A DNA stretch of 5,056 nucleotides, from assembly GCA_030614505.1 (NCBI GenBank), contig JAUWTX010000182.1, positions 1-5,056 on the forward strand, given 5' to 3'. Position numbers and translations under genes: made by a program. Below are positions 1 to 4,731 of the stretch, piece after piece (within the stretch, counting starts at the first letter, position 1; each line of letters begins with the position of its first letter). Origin of the DNA: Desulfuromonadales bacterium. GTDB lineage: Bacteria; Desulfobacterota; Desulfuromonadia; Desulfuromonadales; BM103. A model generated the notes under the pieces. The model saw only the letters and a program-made list of their open reading frames with translations. It was not told the DNA's origin and ran no database searches.

Positions 1-116
1 CAGACTTCATCAACTGGCTGAACAACTTCCTGATCCAGACTAAAAATGACGGAACCTACGACAAGATTTACAAGAAGTGGTTCCTCAGCGACGCTTGGCT
101 CAAAGACCTTCAGTAA
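1..116 (+). CDS. Polar amino-acid ABC transporter, periplasmic solute-binding protein (C-terminal end, partial)
   Basis: The reading frame is open from base 3 to a TAA at 114-116 and gives the last 37 residues of a protein whose start lies left of the window. The tail runs from DFINWLNNFL through DGTYDKIYKKWF to a final LKDLQ. An aromatic-rich helix followed by 'dG-Y-x-x-I-Y-x-K-W-F' is the usual end of family 3 solute-binding proteins (SBP_bac_3), which capture amino acids in the periplasm. The permease and ATPase of the same transporter type follow on the same strand, which supports the call. The substrate cannot be told from this fragment. Confidence 0.88.
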   Translation, partial: DFINWLNNFLIQTKNDGTYDKIYKKWFLSDAWLKDLQ

Positions 117-130
117 TTTACTCTAAAAAT

Positions 131-170
131 GGCGGGGCGACTCCGTTTCTGGACTGCCCCGCCCTCTTTC
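131..170 (+). terminator. Terminator-like hairpin after the binding-protein gene
   Basis: GGCGGGGC at 131-138 is perfectly complementary to GCCCCGCC at 156-163. This gives an 8-bp, almost all-GC stem with a 17-base loop, in which TCC/GGA (142-144/151-153) can add three pairs. The tail CTCTTTCT is only moderately T-rich. The hairpin sits 14 bases after the stop codon. It could be a leaky intrinsic terminator or an mRNA-stabilising 3' hairpin. Either would keep the binding protein more abundant than the membrane subunits, a common pattern in these operons. Confidence 0.7.
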
Positions 171-193
171 TGTCTGAACTGACTTTCTGTCTG
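166..193 (+). repeat. 11-bp direct repeat CTTTCTGTCTG, two copies
   Basis: CTTTCTGTCTG occurs at 166-176 and again, identically, at 183-193, giving a 17-bp period with a 6-bp spacer. The first copy forms the tail of the upstream hairpin. The second ends inside the TGC of an extended -10 box. It may be a tandem operator bound on one face of the helix, although 17 bp is not a whole number of turns, or a simple local duplication. The sequence alone does not decide. Confidence 0.75.
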
Positions 194-200
194 CTATAAT
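192..200 (+). promoter_or_regulatory. Candidate extended -10 promoter (TGC-TATAAT) for permease-ATPase-azlCD
   Basis: TGCTATAAT matches the extended -10 consensus TGnTATAAT exactly. No good -35 box lies 16-18 bases upstream, where GTCTGA/TCTGAA is found, but extended -10 promoters tolerate that. A problem is that the predicted transcript start, near 206-208, falls in or just after the ribosome-binding site AGGGA (203-207) of the next gene. A message from here would be almost leaderless. The site is therefore a strong sequence match with doubtful function. Confidence 0.35.
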
Positions 201-215
201 GCAGGGATAGATACA

Positions 216-1175
216 TTGATCACAAACAAACAAATCTGGCCCTGGCACTTCCTTACAGCCTTCATTCTTTTTATGTTGTGTGCCGGGCTCTGGGTTGCAA
301 CTGAAAAGATCGATTATACCTGGCGCTGGAACCGCGTTCCGCAATACTTTCTTTATCATGACGAAGGCCTGATTCCGGCCCCTTTCGATGGTCGCGTCGC
401 ATCCTTGTCAAAGATTGGCGACAAGACACAGATCAAAGTAGTGGATGAAGATGGCGAAGTAGAACTGTTCGAAGTCGACAGCGAATCCCTGCAAGTCAGT
501 GAAAATGACGACCTGTTTGAAGGCGATTCACTTGGCTCGGCCTCAGAGTGGCGCGCCGGGCCACTGATGGTTGGCTTGTGGACGACCCTCTGGATTTCAG
601 CGGCAGCTAGCATTGTTGGTATGATTATCGGCCTGATCACCGGCCTGTGCCGGGTTTCCAAAAATCCGACCCTGCGTAGTCTCTCGGTTTTCTATATCGA
701 ATTGATTCGCGGGACACCATTACTGGTGCAGCTTTTTATCTTTTACTTCTTCCTCGGCACTGTCCTCGATATCAGCCGTATTATGGCCGGCATCAGCGCC
801 CTGGCAATTTTTGCCGGAGCCTATGTTGCAGAAATTATCCGGGCCGGTATCCAGTCGATCCCCAAGGGACAGATGGAGGCGGCCCGCTCTCTGGGCATGA
901 ACGTCCCACAGGCGATGATCCACATTATCCTGCCCCAGGCCTTCAAGCGGACTCTGCCACCACTGGCAGGCCAGTTTATCAGCTTGATCAAGGATTCATC
1001 ACTGGTCTCGGTTATCGCCATTACCGATCTGACCAAAAGCGGCCGCGAGGTTATCACCTCAACTTTCGCCACTTTCGAGATCTGGTTTGTCGTCGCTTTC
1101 CTCTATCTTTTGCTGACGTCAGTGTTGTCCCAGGTAGCCGCCTGGGTGGAACGGAGGCTTGCAGTCAGTGATTAA
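216..1175 (+). CDS. Amino-acid ABC transporter permease (HisM/GlnP type) with an extra N-terminal periplasmic domain
   Basis: This is an inner-membrane subunit that forms the translocation path of a polar amino-acid importer; 319 residues. Start: TTG at 216 with AGGGA at 203-207, eight bases upstream. No ATG, GTG or TTG lies between the in-frame stop at 180-182 and this codon. The canonical permease domain covers about residues 112-315, with YIELIRGTPLL (160-170) and the EAA loop that docks on the ATPase (EAARSLG at 221-227, running to about 240). Family members are usually 215-250 residues. Here about 110 residues are added in front: a membrane segment at about 8-28 and then a hydrophilic, acidic part at about 30-110, probably periplasmic. 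Its pattern (PFDGRV, repeated short strands, DDLFEGDSLG) resembles a lipoyl-like barrel-sandwich fold. The end overlaps the ATPase start by eight bases. The substrate is unknown. Confidence 0.93.
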   Translation: MITNKQIWPWHFLTAFILFMLCAGLWVATEKIDYTWRWNRVPQYFLYHDEGLIPAPFDGRVASLSKIGDKTQIKVVDEDGEVELFEVDSESLQVSENDDLFEGDSLGSASEWRAGPLMVGLWTTLWISAAASIVGMIIGLITGLCRVSKNPTLRSLSVFYIELIRGTPLLVQLFIFYFFLGTVLDISRIMAGISALAIFAGAYVAEIIRAGIQSIPKGQMEAARSLGMNVPQAMIHIILPQAFKRTLPPLAGQFISLIKDSSLVSVIAITDLTKSGREVITSTFATFEIWFVVAFLYLLLTSVLSQVAAWVERRLAVSD

Positions 1176-1902
1176 GACAGTTGACCTGAAAAAGACATTT
1201 GTCGGCCGTGGTCAGACGGTGCATGCCGTCGATGGCATTTCCGCTCATATCAAACCAAGTGAAGTTGTGGTTATCATCGGCCCGTCAGGGTCAGGAAAGT
1301 CAACTTATCTTCGCTGCCTTAACGGCCTGGAGACCTTGACCTCAGGGCAGATCACAATCGATGGTGTCGATCTGACAGCTAAGAAGACCGACCTTAACCT
1401 GGTACGTCGTGAAGTAGGCATGGTCTTCCAGCAGTTCAACCTTTTCCCGCACAAAACGGTTCTGCAAAACATTGTCCTTGCCCAGCAAGTAGTTCGTAAA
1501 CGAAAAACCTGTGAGGCCGAAGAAAAAGCCCGCATGCTACTGCAGAAGGTTGGTATTGCTGAGAAGGAAAAAGAATATCCGATTCGTCTTTCTGGCGGTC
1601 AGCAGCAGCGTGTCGCTATTGCCAGGGCTCTGGCCATGGATCCGAAGATCATGCTTTTCGATGAACCAACCAGCGCGCTTGATCCAGAGATGGTTGGTGA
1701 AGTGCTTGAAGTTATGAAGCAGTTGGCCCGAGAGGGGATGACCATGGTGGTTGTTACTCACGAAATGGGATTTGCCAGGGAAGTGGCTGATCGGGTTCTT
1801 TTTATGGATCAAGGGAAACTGGTTGAAGAAGGTACTCCTGAACATTTCTTTACTGCTCCTCAAGAAGAGCGGACTAAGGCTTTCTTGAGGCAGGTTCTGT
1901 AA
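1168..1902 (+). CDS. Amino-acid ABC transporter ATP-binding protein (HisP/GlnQ type)
   Basis: This is the cytoplasmic ATPase that powers the importer; 244 residues, normal for the family. All motifs are intact (numbered from the GTG start): Walker A GPSGSGKST at 38-46, Q-loop Gln88 in VFQQFNLFPH, signature LSGGQ at 141-145, Walker B IMLFDE at 161-166 with catalytic Glu166, D-loop SALD at 169-172 and switch His198 in VVTHEMG. FQQFNLFPH and THEMGFA are typical of the polar amino-acid branch. Start choice: GTG at 1168 lies ten bases after GGAGG (1153-1157). The upstream in-frame TTG at 1159 is only one base from that Shine-Dalgarno sequence, so it is unlikely. The eight-base overlap with the permease gene suggests translational coupling. 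Confidence 0.95.
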   Translation: MIKTVDLKKTFVGRGQTVHAVDGISAHIKPSEVVVIIGPSGSGKSTYLRCLNGLETLTSGQITIDGVDLTAKKTDLNLVRREVGMVFQQFNLFPHKTVLQNIVLAQQVVRKRKTCEAEEKARMLLQKVGIAEKEKEYPIRLSGGQQQRVAIARALAMDPKIMLFDEPTSALDPEMVGEVLEVMKQLAREGMTMVVVTHEMGFAREVADRVLFMDQGKLVEEGTPEHFFTAPQEERTKAFLRQVL

Positions 1903-1910
1903 AAGTCTCA

Positions 1911-2606
1911 ATGAATAACAGCACCAAACAAACCTTACGCCAGGGAGCCTCCGCCGCCTGGCCAATCTGTCTAGGCTACTTCCCCATAGGCTTGGCCCTC
2001 GGCGTACTGGCCCAGAAAGCCGGCCTGCCCTGGTGGGCCGTAGCCATGATGTCAGTCATGGTCTTCGCCGGAAGCGCCCAGTTTATCTGTGTCGCCATGA
2101 TCACTGCAGGCTCCTCAACTCCAGCAATCATCTTAACAACCCTCGTTGTCAACTTGCGACATGGGCTGATGAGCTCAGCACTGGCAGTCTACCTGCAGGG
2201 AGTGAACCGCGGCTTCCTGGCACTCTATTCCTACGGTGTGACTGATGAGAGTTTCGCTGTCAACCTGACCCGCTTTCGTAAAGGGGGTTGGGATCGCTGG
2301 CGGGCTTTGACTGTTAACCATCTGGCCAATTCCGTCTGGATTATGGCAACGATTTGTGGTGCTCTAGTAGGTCAATTTGTGCCTCAGGGAGCCCTGGGGA
2401 TCGATTATGCCCTGACCGGGATGTTCATTTGTCTGCTGGTGTTTCAACTGCAAGGACGAATCTACGTTATCACCGGACTGCTTGCTGCAGCACTTTCCGT
2501 TGCCTGGTACCTGCTGATCCCGGGAGATTCCTACATCGTCGGCGCGTCTATGAGTGCGGCGACCATCGGCTACCTTTTGAAGCGGCGTTATCGGAGGGGC
2601 AGATGA
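1911..2606 (+). CDS. azlC: AzlC family branched-chain amino-acid exporter, large subunit
   Basis: A 231-residue polytopic inner-membrane protein of normal length for AzlC (YgaZ in enterobacteria). Together with a small AzlD/YgaH partner this family exports branched-chain amino acids and related analogues. Family signatures are visible: YFPIGLALGVLAQKAGL (23-39), VFAGSAQF (51-58), NLRHGLMS (81-88) and TDESFAV (111-117). The remainder is hydrophobic helices, and the C-terminus is strongly basic (KRRYRRGR), placing it in the cytoplasm. The ATG at 1911 comes eight bases after the ATPase stop with only a weak A-rich ribosome site (AAAAG). It is probably expressed as part of the upstream operon. 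Exporter function is known for the family; the exact substrate here is inference. Confidence 0.93.
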   Translation: MNNSTKQTLRQGASAAWPICLGYFPIGLALGVLAQKAGLPWWAVAMMSVMVFAGSAQFICVAMITAGSSTPAIILTTLVVNLRHGLMSSALAVYLQGVNRGFLALYSYGVTDESFAVNLTRFRKGGWDRWRALTVNHLANSVWIMATICGALVGQFVPQGALGIDYALTGMFICLLVFQLQGRIYVITGLLAAALSVAWYLLIPGDSYIVGASMSAATIGYLLKRRYRRGR

Positions 2607-2923
2607 CTTTCAACGATTATCTGTTTCTTTTCGGCGGTATGGGCCTGGTCACCTACCTGCCCCGCGCCCTGCCGCTGCTATACCTGGCCCACAAGAAAAT
2701 GCCGCAGTGGTTGATCGACTGGCTCAGCCTGATTCCAGTGGCAATTCTCAGTGCCCTGCTCGCGCCATCGCTCTTTACTGATGCCGCAACACGTAGCTTT
2801 GCCTTCGGCAAGTTGGAGCTGCTGGTGGCTGTTCCAACGCTGGCTTTTGCCCTGAAAACCCGCAGCCTAGGCGGAACAGTCCTGATAGGAATGCTGCTCT
2901 ATTGGCTGGGTGGTATGCTTTAG
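2603..2923 (+). CDS. azlD: AzlD family branched-chain amino-acid exporter, small subunit
   Basis: A 106-residue membrane protein with three to four hydrophobic segments, the usual size of AzlD/YgaH. The conserved N-terminal signature TYLPRALPLLYL (17-28) and the glycine-rich end (LGGTVLIGMLLYWLGG) support the family. The ATG at 2603 overlaps the azlC stop as ATGA and is preceded by GGAGG at 2593-2597, five bases away. The frame stays open upstream to 2354, but that part runs inside azlC in another frame and shows no AzlD features, so 2603 is chosen. The protein presumably pairs with AzlC. No clear terminator follows; a short T-run begins at 2925. Confidence 0.92.
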   Translation: MTFNDYLFLFGGMGLVTYLPRALPLLYLAHKKMPQWLIDWLSLIPVAILSALLAPSLFTDAATRSFAFGKLELLVAVPTLAFALKTRSLGGTVLIGMLLYWLGGML

Positions 2924-2934
2924 ATTTTTCTCGT

Positions 2935-2951
2935 CACCCGCCACCCGCCAC
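2935..2951. repeat. Short tandem repeat of CACCCGC in the convergent gap
   Basis: CACCCGC occurs at 2935-2941 and 2942-2948, followed by a partial third unit (CAC). It lies in the 37-base gap between the tail-to-tail azlD and ydfG genes. No hairpin is formed, so it is not an intrinsic terminator. It is probably just a low-complexity stretch. Confidence 0.5.
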
Positions 2952-2960
2952 ATCTTTGCC

Positions 2961-3722
2961 CTACTCCCCCCGATGAATAGCAAAAGGCCCCCAGGTCTGA
3001 TCGACACACATCAATTCCAGACTATTGATATTCACATGGGCCGGTCGATTTACCACCCAAGTCACCGTTTCAGCAATATCGACAGCCGTCAACGGCTGGG
3101 TGCCAGTGTAAACCTGGCCCGCCTTGTCGTCGTTTCCTTTGAAGCGCACGTTGGAAAATTCAGTTTCAGCCATGCCGGGTTCGATACAGGTTACTCTGAC
3201 CCGGGTGCCGAGAAGATCGGCGCGCAGGTTGCGGGAAAACTGCGAAACGAAGGCTTTGGTGCCACCATAAGCATTACCACCCGGATAAGGCCACGAAGCC
3301 GCTGTGGAACTGATATTGACGATATGACCGCATTTGCGATCCACCATGCCGGGGAGAATGGTTCGGGTACAGTACATCAGCCCCTTGATATTAGTATCAA
3401 CCATCACCTCCCAGTCTTCGATAGCGACCTGGTGTGACGGCTCAAGACCAAGGGCCAGTCCGGCATTATTGACCAGCACATCAATGTTGCGGAAATCTTT
3501 CGGCAACGAGGCAACAGTCTCCTCAACTGCGGTACGATCGCGCACGTCAAGTTGCACGATGTGAACGCCAGCAGCATTCACCAACTCGTCACGCAACTTT
3601 ATGAGCTTCTCTTCACGCCGCGCCGTCAGAACCAGGCGGTTACCTTCGGCCGCAAAAGCACGGGCACAGGCTTCTCCGAAGCCGGATGATGCACCAGTAA
3701 TAAAAACCGTTCTTTCAGACAT
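2961..3722 (-). CDS. ydfG: Short-chain dehydrogenase/reductase, YdfG-type NADP-dependent 3-hydroxy acid dehydrogenase
   Basis: A cytosolic oxidoreductase of 253 residues, normal for classical SDRs. The cofactor loop is TGASSGFG (9-16). The TARR stretch with Arg35/Arg36 after the second strand favours NADP(H). NNAG is at 85-88, and the catalytic tetrad Asn111-Ser139-Tyr152-Lys156 is complete. Segments such as NNAGLALG, SWPYPGGN, TEFSNVRFKG and PAHVNINSLE match, by recall, E. coli YdfG. That enzyme oxidises L-allo-threonine, L-serine and other 3-hydroxy acids and reduces malonic semialdehyde. The ATG at 3722 follows an AAAGG-like site about seven bases upstream. It begins 16 bases after the SelW-like gene, so the two are probably co-transcribed. 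The subfamily is well supported; the substrate is inferred. Confidence 0.93.
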   Translation of the reverse strand: MSERTVFITGASSGFGEACARAFAAEGNRLVLTARREEKLIKLRDELVNAAGVHIVQLDVRDRTAVEETVASLPKDFRNIDVLVNNAGLALGLEPSHQVAIEDWEVMVDTNIKGLMYCTRTILPGMVDRKCGHIVNISSTAASWPYPGGNAYGGTKAFVSQFSRNLRADLLGTRVRVTCIEPGMAETEFSNVRFKGNDDKAGQVYTGTQPLTAVDIAETVTWVVNRPAHVNINSLELMCVDQTWGPFAIHRGE

Positions 3723-3738
3723 GATCAGGCCTTTCTAT

Positions 3739-3960
3739 TTATGAACCGCTAATTTGCTCCAACAGCTGCATTTCATCAGGGAAGGTTCCGGTCTCTTTTT
3801 TCGAGTAGACCAGCTCACCATCAACCATCACCTCGAAAACTCCACCACTGGATTTGATTAACTCTACTTCAGCATTACAATGATTTTCAAATAGGGCCGC
3901 CAGACTGACAGCATTGGCTTCATAACCTCATCTGGTGCAATATTCAATACTAGCCTTCAT
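3739..3960 (-). CDS. selW: SelW-like selenoprotein (SelT/SelW/SelH, Rdx family) with in-frame UGA = selenocysteine
   Basis: If the TGA at 3928-3930 is read as selenocysteine (U), one frame runs from ATG at 3960 to TAA at 3741-3739 and gives 73 residues. It begins MKASIEYCTRUGYEAN and contains GGVFEVMVDGELVYSKKE and TGTFPDE. This is the Rdx pattern: strand, Y-C-x-x-U/C-x-Y redox motif, helix, then G-G-x-FEV-x-V-D-G and S-K, ending in a C-terminal helix. Mammalian SelW has YCGAUGY and FEVMV at the same places. Sec is residue 11 and its partner is Cys8. A strong AGGAG (3972-3968) lies seven bases before the ATG. Without UGA readthrough the product would be only 10 residues. These thioredoxin-fold proteins are thought to act in thiol redox reactions; the bacterial role and substrate are unknown. 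Selenocysteine insertion is inferred, but family, position, intact frame and the hairpin agree. Confidence 0.9.
3895..3930 (-). promoter_or_regulatory. Sec UGA codon and candidate bacterial SECIS hairpin
   Basis: Counting from the U of UGA (3930) along the - strand, GCCA at positions 13-16 pairs with UGGC at 29-32. Above this, GCU at 19-21 pairs with AGU at 25-27 (one G-U pair). The apical loop is GUC at 22-24, starting with G. GGU at 4-6 can also pair with GCC at 34-36. Bacterial SECIS elements are stem-loops just after the UGA inside the coding region, with the small loop about 16-37 bases downstream and a G among its first bases. This one fits and would be read by SelB with tRNA-Sec. The folding was done by eye. 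Confidence 0.65.
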
Positions 3961-3984
3961 GGTCTCGCTCCTGAAATGATTGGG

Positions 3985-4013
3985 TATATAAACTAGCTAA
4001 ATCTCTTTGCCAG
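3985..4013 (-). promoter_or_regulatory. Candidate promoter for the selW-ydfG operon
   Basis: On the - strand CTGGCA (4013-4008, four of six matches to TTGACA) is separated by exactly 17 bases from TATATA (3990-3985, four of six matches to TATAAT). Transcription would begin near 3978, leaving a leader of about 18 bases that still includes AGGAG. A rival is the extended -10 box TGCTATAAA at 4080-4072, which would give a leader of roughly 105 bases containing the inverted repeat at 4013-4057. Neither is strong. Confidence 0.35.
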
Positions 4014-4057
4014 CAGCCTGTCGATCCATCAATGAGCAAGCTCAATGAACGGGCTGC
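4013..4057. repeat. Imperfect inverted repeat in the divergent intergenic region
   Basis: GCAGCC at 4013-4018 is complementary to GGCTGC at 4052-4057, and the pairing continues inward with TGT/ACG-type pairs (4019-4021 with 4049-4051, one G-T). Nested inside, CAT/ATG (4027-4029/4045-4047) and TGAGC/GCTCA (4033-4037/4040-4044) can also pair. TCAATGA is directly repeated at 4029-4035 and 4042-4048. No T-run follows on either strand, so this is not a terminator. It may be an operator between divergent genes or a structured leader of the selW transcript. Confidence 0.45.
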
Positions 4058-4164
4058 CAACCCATCGGGAATTTATAGCATGAAGCCGCAAGGAAGCAAA
4101 TACCGGGATAATTGAGAAAAATTCCAGAGATTCACTGCACAGTATTTTGCAATTGAAATTCTTG

Positions 4165-4173
4165 TGGTAGAAT
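4165..4173 (+). promoter_or_regulatory. Candidate extended -10 promoter (TGG-TAGAAT) for the receiver gene
   Basis: TGGTAGAAT matches TGnTATAAT at all but one position. The -35 region is poor: the best candidate is TTGCAA at 4147-4152 with a short 15-base spacer. The start would be near 4180, leaving a leader of about 36 bases before the ATG at 4216. Closer TTGACA (4185-4190) and TATAAT (4196-4201) hexamers lie only five bases apart and cannot form one promoter. Confidence 0.3.
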
Positions 4174-4215
4174 GATGGGTAAACTTGACAAATATTATAA
4201 TCCATTGAGGCTTAA

Positions 4216-4629
4216 ATGAAACTGCGTATCCTGGTTTTTGATGACGATCCTGATATCCGTGATCTGTTACAGACAGCCCTTACCGGCAAGGGACATGAGG
4301 TAACAACCTTTGCTGACCCGACAGAGTTTCCGTTCTTTAACAAGGAAACCTGCCCCTGTGAGGCAAATTCTCCCTGTGCCGACATACTGATTGCGGATAT
4401 CGTCATGCCCAACATAGAGGGCATCGACTTTTTCAGAAGTCTGAAAAAAGCCGGTTGCGTACCTTTAATCAAAGGAAATGTTGCCATCATGAGCGGTTAC
4501 CTGACAATTCACTATATGAACGAGTTAAACAGCCTGGACATTCACTATTTCCGCAAACCATTTGAACTGAAAGACATTTATACCTGGATTGACCAGTGCA
4601 AGGCCCGCATTGAAGAGGCGGCGGACTGA
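4216..4629 (+). CDS. Stand-alone receiver-domain response regulator with a cysteine-rich insert
   Basis: A 137-residue single-domain, CheY-like protein with no DNA-binding or enzymatic output domain. The receiver features are complete: acidic pocket Asp9-Asp11 (FDDDPDIRDLL), phospho-acceptor Asp61 in ADIVMPNIEGIDF, Ser93 in IMSGY as the conserved Thr/Ser, and Lys114-Pro115 in YFRKPF. Between the second helix and the phosphorylated strand is CPCEANSPC (46-54) with Cys46, Cys48 and Cys54, plus Cys81. This is unusual for CheY and may bind metal or sense redox state. The ATG follows GAGG (4207-4210) by five bases. No histidine kinase is nearby, so the partner is unknown. It probably relays a signal by protein contact rather than by binding DNA. 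Confidence 0.9.
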   Translation: MKLRILVFDDDPDIRDLLQTALTGKGHEVTTFADPTEFPFFNKETCPCEANSPCADILIADIVMPNIEGIDFFRSLKKAGCVPLIKGNVAIMSGYLTIHYMNELNSLDIHYFRKPFELKDIYTWIDQCKARIEEAAD

Positions 4630-4682
4630 TGTTTTCCAAGAAAGGCAACTGCGGTCAGAACAAGAAGGCAAATAATCAGTAA
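4629..4682 (+). CDS. Possible 17-residue peptide ORF coupled to the receiver gene
   Basis: ATG at 4629-4631 overlaps the receiver stop as TGATG and reads MFSKKGNCGQNKKANNQ before TAA at 4680-4682. GAGG at 4615-4618 is ten bases upstream, and stop-start overlap favours reinitiation. The peptide is basic (four Lys), with one Cys and many Asn/Gln, and has no membrane segment. I do not recognise it. An ORF this short may occur by chance, so the call is tentative. Confidence 0.25.
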   Translation: MFSKKGNCGQNKKANNQ

Positions 4683-4731
4683 CCAGTGATTTGTGATCAG
4701 CCTCTGCTTTGCAGCCCTACAACCCTACAGC

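Noticed and set aside
1159..1161. TTG as the ATPase start
   Set aside because: It is one base from GGAGG; the in-frame GTG at 1168 has normal ten-base spacing and gives the usual N-terminus.
1537..1965. 142-codon - strand open frame opposite the ATPase gene
   Set aside because: It overlaps the conserved ATPase motifs in antisense and has no family features.
2354..2923. A 189-codon version of azlD beginning at 2354
   Set aside because: The first 83 codons run inside azlC in another frame and look like an unrelated shadow; AzlD homology and a GGAGG site begin at 2603.
2910..3437. Long + strand open frame (175 codons) opposite the dehydrogenase gene
   Set aside because: It is the antisense of a fully conserved SDR with an intact catalytic tetrad; its translation shows no recognisable domain and has no ribosome site.
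3928..3930. Reading the TGA as a nonsense mutation making a pseudogene
   Set aside because: The rest of the frame is intact and conserved, the stop falls exactly at the Sec position of the family, the ribosome site is strong and a SECIS-like hairpin follows.
4135..4151. Sigma-54-like site CTGCAC...TTGCA upstream of the receiver gene
   Set aside because: The GG and GC dinucleotides needed ten bases apart are not present; the spacing is off by one and the second G is missing.
4185..4201. TTGACA followed by TATAAT as a textbook promoter for the receiver gene
   Set aside because: The two hexamers are separated by only five bases instead of about 17, and a start from this -10 would remove the ribosome-binding site.
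4683..4731. Terminator between the converging receiver and CDF genes
   Set aside because: The only hairpin seen, CTGC-TTT-GCAG near 4704-4714, has four pairs and no T-run.
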